From assembly GCA_002309805.1 (NCBI GenBank), contig DBYJ01000004.1, positions 1 through 64,000 of the forward strand: a stretch of 64,000 nt of DNA, read 5' to 3'. The translations under genes and the position numbers were made by a program. The stretch comes from Bacteroidales bacterium UBA1189. Lineage in GTDB: Bacteria > Bacteroidota > Bacteroidia > Bacteroidales > Bacteroidaceae. The notes beneath the pieces are model-generated. The model searched no databases and was not told the DNA's origin. It saw only the letters and a program-made list of their open reading frames with translations. Below, piece by piece: positions 57,255 through 64,000 of the stretch (position 1 is its first letter; each line of letters begins with the position of its first letter).

Positions 57255-59347
57255 GCGCCCTTGCCCATACCGACATCCAGTATCTTTCCGGCGTCGGCCC
57301 GCAGCGTGCCGAAGTGCTGCATAAAGAGCTGAATATCTCCACGCTCAACGACCTGCTCTATTACTTTCCTTACAAGCATATCGACCGCAGCCGCCTCTAT
57401 TACATCCACGAGATCGACGGCAACATGCCCTACATCCAACTCCGCGGAAAGATTCTCAGCTACGAGACTGCCGGCGGCGGACGCAAGGAGCGCACCATCG
57501 CCCATTTCACCGACGGCACGGGCATCATCGACCTCGTCTGGTTCCAGTACGGAAAGTTTATCCAGAAGCGCTACCCCCTCAACAAGGAGTTCATCGTCTT
57601 CGGTAAGCCCACCGTCTTCGGCGGACGCATCAACATCGCTCACCCCGACATCGACCCCGCCGACGGCCTCGACATCTCAGGCATGGGCCTCCGCCCCTAC
57701 TACAACACGACGGAGCGCATGAAGCGCATGAACCTCAGCTCCGGCGGCATGGAGAAACTGATGCGAAACCTCTTCGGCATGTTGACGGAGCCCATCCCCG
57801 AGACCCTTCCCGAATACTTTGTGGAGGAACACCACCTCATGCCGCTCGATGAAGCCCTCCGCTGCATGCACTTCCCCGAAAACCCCGAGCAGCTGCGGCG
57901 TGCCGAGTACCGGCTGAAGTTCGAGGAGTTGTTTTATATCCAGCTTGACATCCTGCGCTATGCCCGCATGCGGCAGCAGAAGAGCCAAGGCCTCTGCTTT
58001 ACCGTCGTCGGCCATCTGTTCAACACGTTCTACAACGAGAAACTCCCCTTCCCTCTGACGAATGCCCAAAAGCGCGTCATCCGCGAGATGCGTGCCGACA
58101 TGAACAGCGGGCGCCAGATGAACCGCCTCCTGCAGGGCGATGTGGGCAGCGGCAAGACGCTCGTCGCCCTCATGGTCATGCTCATCGCCATCGACAACGG
58201 CTATCAGGCCTGCATCATGGCCCCCACCGAAATCCTTGCCGAGCAGCACTATGCCACCATCCGCACCCTGCTCGAAGGGCTTCCCGTCCGTGTAGAACTG
58301 CTCACGGGCAGCGTCAAGGGACGTCGCCGTGCCCCCATCCTCAGCGGCTTGCAGGACGGCAGCGTCCATCTGCTCATCGCCACCCACGCCGTGCTGGAGG
58401 ATACCGTCAGCTTCGCCGCCCTCGGCCTCGTCGTCGTTGACGAGCAGCACCGCTTCGGCGTTGCCCAGCGCGCCAAGCTCTGGAGCAAGAACGAATTCCT
58501 CCCCCACGTATTGGTGATGACGGCCACCCCCATTCCCCGCACCCTTGCCATGACGCTCTATGGCGACCTTGACGTCTCCGTCATCGACGAGCTGCCCCCG
58601 GGTCGCAAGCCTGTCTTCACCGAACATCGCTACGACACCCAGAAAGCCTCGCTCTACCAGTTCATGCGCAGCCAGATTGATGCCGGACGCCAAGTCTATG
58701 TCGTCTATCCTCTCATCAAGGAGAGCGAGAAGATGGACCTTAAGAACCTCGAGGACGGCTACCGCACCATCTGCGAAGTCTTCCCCGACTATGCCGTCAG
58801 CATGGTGCATGGCCGGCTGAAGCCTGCCGAGAAGGAGGCCGAGATGCAGCGCTTCGTCCGTGGCGAGACGAAGATCATGGTAGCCACCACCGTCATCGAG
58901 GTGGGCGTCAACGTGCCCAATGCCAGCATCATGGTCATCCAGAACGCCGAGCGCTTCGGCCTCTCGCAGCTCCACCAGCTACGCGGACGTGTGGGACGCG
59001 GCGCCGACCAGAGCTACTGCATCCTCGTCACCTCCTTCAAGCTCACCGACGACAGCCGCAAACGCATCGACATCATGACGCGCACCACCGACGGCTTTGA
59101 GATAGCCGAGGCCGACCTCCGTCTTCGCGGCCCGGGTGACCTCGAGGGCACCCAGCAGAGCGGCATTGCCTTCGACCTCCACATCGCCAACCTCGCCCGC
59201 GACGGCATCCTCCTCCAGCATGTCCGCGACATCGCCCTCAGCCTTCTCGATGACGACCCCGACGAGTCCCGCCCCGAAAACCGCATCCTCTGGCAGCAGC
59301 TTCGCGAACGCCGCCGCACCAACGTCAACTGGAGTGCCATCTCCTGA
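57251..59347 (+). CDS. recG: ATP-dependent DNA helicase RecG
   Basis: A 698-residue SF2 helicase that remodels stalled replication forks. The N-terminal wedge/OB domain (IQYLSGVGPQRAEVLHKELN) precedes Walker A (LLQGDVGSGKTLVALMVM), DEQHRFG in place of DEAH, MTATPIPRTLAMTLYGDLDV, and the C-terminal ATTVIEVGVNVPNASIMVIQ and QLHQLRGRVGRG. ATG 57251 overlaps the ispD stop (ATGA). It is followed by a minisatellite and a terminator. Confidence 0.96.
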   Translation: MSALAHTDIQYLSGVGPQRAEVLHKELNISTLNDLLYYFPYKHIDRSRLYYIHEIDGNMPYIQLRGKILSYETAGGGRKERTIAHFTDGTGIIDLVWFQYGKFIQKRYPLNKEFIVFGKPTVFGGRINIAHPDIDPADGLDISGMGLRPYYNTTERMKRMNLSSGGMEKLMRNLFGMLTEPIPETLPEYFVEEHHLMPLDEALRCMHFPENPEQLRRAEYRLKFEELFYIQLDILRYARMRQQKSQGLCFTVVGHLFNTFYNEKLPFPLTNAQKRVIREMRADMNSGRQMNRLLQGDVGSGKTLVALMVMLIAIDNGYQACIMAPTEILAEQHYATIRTLLEGLPVRVELLTGSVKGRRRAPILSGLQDGSVHLLIATHAVLEDTVSFAALGLVVVDEQHRFGVAQRAKLWSKNEFLPHVLVMTATPIPRTLAMTLYGDLDVSVIDELPPGRKPVFTEHRYDTQKASLYQFMRSQIDAGRQVYVVYPLIKESEKMDLKNLEDGYRTICEVFPDYAVSMVHGRLKPAEKEAEMQRFVRGETKIMVATTVIEVGVNVPNASIMVIQNAERFGLSQLHQLRGRVGRGADQSYCILVTSFKLTDDSRKRIDIMTRTTDGFEIAEADLRLRGPGDLEGTQQSGIAFDLHIANLARDGILLQHVRDIALSLLDDDPDESRPENRILWQQLRERRRTNVNWSAIS

Positions 59348-59348
59348 C

Positions 59349-59433
59349 GCCCCCTATTCCGTCTGCTTATTCCCCTATTCTGTCCGCTCAGTCCCCTATT
59401 CTGTGCGCTCAGCCCCCTATTCTGTGCCGCCAG
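59349..59433 (+). repeat. 21-bp minisatellite
   Basis: Four imperfect 21-nt units of CCCCTATTCTGTGCGCTCAG type, directly after the recG stop. A GC-rich palindrome-family remnant (59434-59475) and a polypyrimidine CTCCCTTTCTC tract (59480-59528) follow. The units encode PYSV-type peptides in one frame, but no start or codon support exists. Confidence 0.85.
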
Positions 59434-59593
59434 AAGGGGGGACTGGAGGCGCTATCAGGCGGAGCGGGGGGAAGAAGGTGTTCTCCTTTTCTCCCTTTCT
59501 CCCATTCTCCCTTTCTCCTTTTCTCCCAAGGCCTCCTGCGTGTGCGCGCGATATATTATATATAGGGAGTAAGTATTATAGTATTCAGTCTTG

Positions 59594-59626
59594 AAATCCT
59601 CTCACCCTATGGTGGGAGGATTTTTT
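59594..59626 (+). terminator. Terminator downstream of recG
   Basis: AATCCTCTCACC, loop CTAT, GGTGGGAGGATT (59595-59622), then TTTTTT. It lies just before the convergent metG stop codon. Confidence 0.7.
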
Positions 59627-59627
59627 C

Positions 59628-61685
59628 TTAGCAGACTTCGCTGCCGGGCTTCAACTCATGCTCGAGGGTGGTGACGGAGAGATTGCCATCGACGTCAACG
59701 GCGCTGAGTATCATGCCCTGGCTCTCGATGCCACGAATCTTGCGGGGGGCGAGGTTGGCAATAAACAATACCTGCTTGCCCACAAGATCCTCGGGCTTAT
59801 AGAACTGGGCAATGCCGCTGAGGATGGTGCGGTTGTCGAGGCCGTCGGCAATAGTGAACTGCAGTAGTTTGTCAGCCTTGGGCACTTTCTGGCAATCCAA
59901 CACGGTGCCCACGCGGATGTCCATTTTGGCAAAATCCTCGATGGAAACGACGTTTTTCACAGGATTGGCGCGATATGCCTGCTCCTTGTTCGCCCTTTTC
60001 GTATCGAGTAGCTTTTGCACTTGGGCATCGATGGCAGCATCCTCGATTTTCTCAAACAGCAACTCCGCCTTGCCCAGCTGATGACCTTCGGGAAGAAGCG
60101 TCGTGCTTCCAAGGTCTTCCCAACGGAAGCTCACCATACCCAGCATGTCGCGCAGTTTCTTGCTGCTGAAGGGTAGGAACGGCTCAAAAGCAATAGCGAG
60201 GTTAGCGGCCAGCTGCAGGGCGAGGTTGAGGATGGTACCCACGCGAGCCATATCCGTCTTCGCCAGCTTCCAGGGCTCGGTATCGGCAAGATACTTGTTG
60301 CCAATTCGGGCGAGGTTCATAGCCTCCTTCTGCGCCTCGCGGAACTTGAAGCCGTCGAGCAGCTTCTCCACCTCGGCCTTCACTTGAGCAAACTCTTCCA
60401 CCGTCTGACGGTCGTAGTCCGTCCACTCGCCACGCACAGGCACACGGCCTTCGAAATACTTCTGCGTCAGCACCAAGGCACGATTGACAAAGTTGCCATA
60501 GATGGCAACAAGCTCGTTGTTATTGCGTGCCTGAAAGTCCTTCCATGTAAAGTTATTGTCTTTCGTCTCGGGCGCATTGGCAGTAAGTACATAGCGCAGC
60601 ACATCCTGCTTACCGGGGAAATCGACGAGGTATTCGTTCAGCCACACCGCCCAATTACGCGAGGTGCTGATTTTATCGTCTTCGAGGTTCAAGAATTCGT
60701 TCGAGGGAACATTGTCGGGCAGGATGTAGCTGCCCTCAGCCTTCAGCATGGAGGGGAAGACGATGCAATGGAACACGATGTTGTCCTTGCCAATGAAATG
60801 GATAAGGCGCGTCTCGGGGTCTTTCCACCAAGTCTCCCAGCTGCCCAATTCGGGATGAGCATCACAGAGCTCCTTCGTATTGGAGATGTAGCCGATAGGG
60901 GCATCGAACCAAACGTAGAGCACCTTGCCTTCAGCACCTTCAACGGGCACAGGGATACCCCAGTCAAGGTCACGTGTGACGGCACGGGGATGGAGGCCGC
61001 CGTCGAGCCAGCTCTTGCATTGCCCATAGACATTCGGACGCCACTCCTTGTGCTCCTCCAGAATCCACTTCTCCAGCCAACTCTGGTATTGGTCGAGTGG
61101 CAGATACCAATGTGAAGTCTTGCGCTTAACGAGCGGGTTACCCGTGAGGGCGTTACGGGGATTGATGAGTTCCTCGGGCGAGAGGGTGCTGCCGCACTTC
61201 TCGCATTGGTCGCCATACGCTCCTTCGGAGTGGCAACGGGGGCATTCGCCCACGATGTTACGGTCGGTAAGAAACTGATGAGCCTCCTCATCGTAGAACT
61301 GCTCGCTCTCCATCTCGACAAACTTGCCGTCGTCGTAGAGTTTGCGGAAGAAATCGCTCGCCAACTTATGATGCGTGGGGCTGGTGGTGCGGCTATAGAC
61401 GTCGAACGAAATGCCGAAGCCCTCAAACGACTCCTTAATGAGCTTATGATAACGGTCAACCACGTCCTGCGGCGTGCAGCCCTCCTTCTTGGCGCGAATG
61501 GTGACGGGAACGCCATGCTCGTCACTTCCTCCGATGAAAAGGACATTTTCGCCCTTCAAACGAAGGTAACGGACATAGATGTCGGCAGGAACATACACCC
61601 CAGCCAGATGACCGATGTGAACGGGGCCGTTGGCATAAGGCAGAGCCGACGTCACCAAAGTTCTCTTGAATTTCTTTTCTTCCAT
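59628..61685 (-). CDS. metG: Methionyl-tRNA synthetase
   Basis: A 685-residue class I synthetase. It has the HIGH site (ALPYANGPVHIGHLAGVY), a zinc knuckle (CPRCHSEGAYGDQCEKCG), and a KMSKS-loop variant KISTS (LEDDKISTSRNWAVW), as is usual in Bacteroidetes. The anticodon domain is followed by a C-terminal EMAPII-like tRNA-binding domain (FAKMDIRVGTVLDCQKVPKA). It charges initiator and elongator tRNA-Met. It is convergent with recG. Confidence 0.96.
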   Translation of the reverse strand: MEEKKFKRTLVTSALPYANGPVHIGHLAGVYVPADIYVRYLRLKGENVLFIGGSDEHGVPVTIRAKKEGCTPQDVVDRYHKLIKESFEGFGISFDVYSRTTSPTHHKLASDFFRKLYDDGKFVEMESEQFYDEEAHQFLTDRNIVGECPRCHSEGAYGDQCEKCGSTLSPEELINPRNALTGNPLVKRKTSHWYLPLDQYQSWLEKWILEEHKEWRPNVYGQCKSWLDGGLHPRAVTRDLDWGIPVPVEGAEGKVLYVWFDAPIGYISNTKELCDAHPELGSWETWWKDPETRLIHFIGKDNIVFHCIVFPSMLKAEGSYILPDNVPSNEFLNLEDDKISTSRNWAVWLNEYLVDFPGKQDVLRYVLTANAPETKDNNFTWKDFQARNNNELVAIYGNFVNRALVLTQKYFEGRVPVRGEWTDYDRQTVEEFAQVKAEVEKLLDGFKFREAQKEAMNLARIGNKYLADTEPWKLAKTDMARVGTILNLALQLAANLAIAFEPFLPFSSKKLRDMLGMVSFRWEDLGSTTLLPEGHQLGKAELLFEKIEDAAIDAQVQKLLDTKRANKEQAYRANPVKNVVSIEDFAKMDIRVGTVLDCQKVPKADKLLQFTIADGLDNRTILSGIAQFYKPEDLVGKQVLFIANLAPRKIRGIESQGMILSAVDVDGNLSVTTLEHELKPGSEVC

Positions 61686-61751
61686 ATTCGTTTATTCTCG
61701 TTTTTATGAGTATTCTACATTTTTTCTCCGATGAAATGGGGATTTTTGATT

Positions 61752-63290
61752 TCAGCTTACCCAATTCTCTCTGTCGAGGCTGCGGTAGCCAATTGCCTCG
61801 CCTATATGGTCGGAATTAATCTGCTCACATCCCTCCAAGTCTGCAATAGTCCGCGAAACCTTGAGGATACGGTCGTAAGCACGAGCAGAAAGATTCAAGC
61901 GCTGCATAGCCAAACGCAGTATGCGAATGCCCTCTTCATCAGGCACAGCATACTTCTCTAGCAGCTGCCTCGTCATCTGAGCATTGCAATGAACGCCCTT
62001 TTCGCCGTGGAATCGTTCACTCTGTATCTCGCGAGCGCGGATTACCCGTTCACGGATAACGGCACTTGATTCTGCCCGCCCCCTATCGGAGAGTTTCTCA
62101 AACGGCACAGGCGTTATCTCCACCTGCAAATCAAATCTATCGAGCAAAGGGCCGCTTATCTTCCCCAGATAGCGCTGCACTTGCGTAGGAGAGCAGATGC
62201 ATGGCCGTGTGGGATGGGTATAATAGCCGCAGGGACAGGGATTCATAGAGGCTACCATCATGAAGTTAGCCGGATAGTCAATAGTGTATTTGGCACGACT
62301 AACGGTAATGTGACGATCCTCCAAAGGCTGCCGTAACAGCTCTAGGATATGGCGCGGGAACTCAGGAAATTCATCACAAAAAAGTACGCCATTATGGGCA
62401 AGGCTAATCTCTCCGGGTTGAGGATTTGATCCTCCTCCGACAAGGGCAACGGAAGAGATGGTGTGATGAGGCGAACGAAAGGGACGTATGGCTATAAGCG
62501 ATGCGTTACTCCCCAGCTTGCCGGCAACGGAATGTATCTTCGTCGTTTCCAGACTTTCTGCCAGTGAAAGAGGCGGAAGAATGGAGGGAAGGCGCTTAGC
62601 CATCATGGATTTTCCAGAACCTGGAGGGCCGATGAGGATGATGTTGTGTGAGCCGCTGGCAGCTACCTCAAAGGCGCGCTTGGCGCGCTGCTGCCCTTTC
62701 ACATCTGCAAAATCATAGGGAAAATCAGACTGATGGGCATAGAACTCCGCCCGCGTATCCACCACGGTTTCTTCCAGTTCCTCCTCGCCATTGAAGAAGC
62801 GAATAACCTGCATCATATTGTCCACGCCATAGACTTTCAGTTTGTTGACTACGGCGGCCTCCCGTGCATTCTGACGGGGAAGGATAAATCCGTCGTAGCC
62901 CAACTCACGGGCTTTAATAGCAATGGGAAGAGAGCCTTTGATGGGCATCAGCGCTCCGTCAAGCCCCATCTCGCCCATGATGACATATCGTTCAAGGCGC
63001 TGTGTATTCACCTGTCCGTCAGCAGCCAAAATACCGATAGCAAGAGGAAGGTCGTAGGCCGAGCCCTCTTTGCGGATGTCAGCAGGAGCCATATTGACCA
63101 CCACCTGCGAATGGGGAAAACGCAAGCCGTTGTGCTGCACCGCGGAAACAATACGCTCGTGGCTCTCTTTGACGGCGCTGTCAGGCAACCCAACCAAAAA
63201 GAACTGCACGCCACGCGTAATGTTCACCTCAATAGTGACCATTGTAGCATCAACACCCTGCAAGGCAGCTCCAAAGACCTTAACTAACAC
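61752..63290 (-). CDS. YifB/ComM family Mg-chelatase-like AAA+ ATPase
   Basis: A 512-residue protein. The N-terminal LonC/ChlI-like domain (VEVNITRGVQFFLVGLPDSA) is followed by an AAA+ module with Walker A (ILIGPPGSGKSMMAKRLPSI), Walker B (NGVLFCDEFPEF) and a Mg-chelatase C-terminal domain (NPCPCGYYTHPTRPC, LNLSARAYDRILKVSRTIAD). ComM is a branch-migration helicase in natural transformation of gamma-proteobacteria; in Bacteroidetes the role is inferred only. No competence genes are adjacent. Confidence 0.92.
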   Translation of the reverse strand: MLVKVFGAALQGVDATMVTIEVNITRGVQFFLVGLPDSAVKESHERIVSAVQHNGLRFPHSQVVVNMAPADIRKEGSAYDLPLAIGILAADGQVNTQRLERYVIMGEMGLDGALMPIKGSLPIAIKARELGYDGFILPRQNAREAAVVNKLKVYGVDNMMQVIRFFNGEEELEETVVDTRAEFYAHQSDFPYDFADVKGQQRAKRAFEVAASGSHNIILIGPPGSGKSMMAKRLPSILPPLSLAESLETTKIHSVAGKLGSNASLIAIRPFRSPHHTISSVALVGGGSNPQPGEISLAHNGVLFCDEFPEFPRHILELLRQPLEDRHITVSRAKYTIDYPANFMMVASMNPCPCGYYTHPTRPCICSPTQVQRYLGKISGPLLDRFDLQVEITPVPFEKLSDRGRAESSAVIRERVIRAREIQSERFHGEKGVHCNAQMTRQLLEKYAVPDEEGIRILRLAMQRLNLSARAYDRILKVSRTIADLEGCEQINSDHIGEAIGYRSLDRENWVS

Positions 63291-63343
63291 CCTTTTTAAA
63301 ACGATTTGACAAAATTACTATTCACTTATAGCAACAACGCATC

Positions 63344-64000
63344 TTATTCATTCAACGCCAGCATCTCTTCAATGTACTGACGGGAATTGCTAAGACGTGG
63401 AACCTTGTGCTGTCCACCCAGCTTGCCCTTTGCCTTCAGCCAATCGTGGAAAAGGTTTGGACGAGCAGGGATAACCTCCAGATGCTGCAAGGTGATATCC
63501 TTATAGCGCTTGGCCTCGTAGTCCGAGTTGCATTCCTGCAAAGCCTTATCGAGGATTTCTTCAAATTTGCCCATTTCATCGGGCATTTTATTGAATTCGA
63601 TGAGCCATTGATGGCGGCATTTGGCATCGCCATCCATAAAGACAGGAGCCGCCGTATATTCCTTTACCTGAGCACCCGTTGCCTCGCAGGCTTTCAGCAA
63701 TCCCTTCTCGGCATTATCTACCACCAACTCTTCACCGAAGGCGTTAATGAAATGCTTGGTGCGTCCTGTAATGACAAATTTATATGGATCCTTCTGCGTA
63801 AACCTGATCGTATCGCCGATAATATAGCGCCAAAGTCCGCACGACGTGCTGATGACCATCGCATAATTCTTCCCCACTTCCACATCCCAAAGGGGAACAA
63901 TGGTGGGGTTGTCAGAGCCAAACTCGCTCATCGGAATGAATTCGTAGAAGACGCCATAGTCAATCATCAGCAACATGGCTGGGTCGCCAGGCTCACTCTG
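63344..64000 (-). CDS. GH3 auxin-responsive-promoter-like protein, C-terminal part (partial)
   Basis: The frame runs off the right edge, leaving about 219 residues. The sequence GVFYEFIPMSEF, YAMVISTSCGLWRYIIGDTI, TGRTKHFINAFGEELVVDNA and LKAKGKLGGQHKVPRLSNSR matches bacterial GH3-domain proteins of the ANL adenylating superfamily. Plant members conjugate amino acids to hormones; the bacterial substrate is unknown. The ATP-binding N-terminal half lies outside the window. Confidence 0.87.
   Translation of the reverse strand, partial: QSEPGDPAMLLMIDYGVFYEFIPMSEFGSDNPTIVPLWDVEVGKNYAMVISTSCGLWRYIIGDTIRFTQKDPYKFVITGRTKHFINAFGEELVVDNAEKGLLKACEATGAQVKEYTAAPVFMDGDAKCRHQWLIEFNKMPDEMGKFEEILDKALQECNSDYEAKRYKDITLQHLEVIPARPNLFHDWLKAKGKLGGQHKVPRLSNSRQYIEEMLALNE

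Noticed and set aside
59136..59594. Plus-strand frame overlapping the end of recG and reading through the minisatellite
   Set aside because: It overlaps the conserved recG C-terminus in another frame and owes its length to the repeat; nothing supports translation.

Overview
The window looks like a chromosomal segment of a Bacteroidales bacterium, most likely Prevotellaceae. Promoters fit the Bacteroidetes pattern (TTTG, about 19 nt, TAnnTTTG). There are lipoproteins with short lipoboxes, TonB/DUF4249 receptor pairs, BspA-type leucine-rich repeats, gingipain-like proteins, and an HU / smalltalk / DUF4248 gene set of the kind that accompanies Bacteroidales capsule loci. Base composition is mosaic: GC-rich core genes are interrupted by AT-rich accessory blocks (about 6.7-8.1, 11.8-14.6, 32-34 and 34.6-45.3 kb).

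Layout. 1-6.1 kb: end of a surface-polysaccharide locus (sugar oxidoreductase tail, two GT4 glycosyltransferases, an O-antigen ligase/polymerase, a Wzx flippase and an apparently N-terminally shortened Wzy-like polymerase), with repeat-scarred and overlapping gene ends. 6.2-11.8 kb: DUF4248, a two-gene DUF3800 module, a broken DUF4248 copy, an HU-like protein, a smalltalk peptide and a hipBA toxin-antitoxin pair, with a candidate small RNA and a candidate structured RNA/MITE between them. 11.8-20.4 kb: a minus-strand run of secreted proteins (DUF3244, a C25 gingipain-like protein lacking its canonical catalytic residues, a BspA-type LRR protein, a DUF7689-like lipoprotein, a small lipoprotein) behind a TPR/LuxR-type regulator. 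20.7-31.9 kb: an uptake and degradation cluster (TonB receptor, DUF4249 lipoprotein, DPP-IV-type peptidase, GH29 fucosidase, transglutaminase-like lipoprotein, and a convergent nucleoside hydrolase). 32-34 kb: palindrome-rich DNA, a Sel1-repeat protein and tRNA-Arg(CCG). 34.6-45.3 kb: a type I restriction-modification island next to repeated copies of the tRNA 3' end, carrying accessory genes (a membrane protein with a lysozyme-like motif, a HAD hydrolase, an AlbA/Schlafen-like ATPase, a YgjP metallopeptidase). 45.3-64 kb: mainly housekeeping genes (GH127, pyrH, ung, asnA, acyl-CoA ligase, nadK, pdxJ, exbB-exbD-tonB, DJ-1, ispD, recG, metG, comM, GH3-like).

Cross-cutting theme: several repeat families are scattered through the window, some inserted in frame inside genes. 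GC-rich CCCCTCC/GGAGGGG palindromes sit in a glycosyltransferase, a lipoprotein signal peptide and a transglutaminase-like protein. An AT-rich inverted-repeat element sits inside ispD. GTTAAGGG-type simple arrays lie between genes. These repeats, the tRNA-end iterations at 34.1-34.4 kb, the candidate sRNA at 6.7 kb, the nested palindrome at 32.1-32.4 kb and the unusual members of the type I island are the observations most worth following up.
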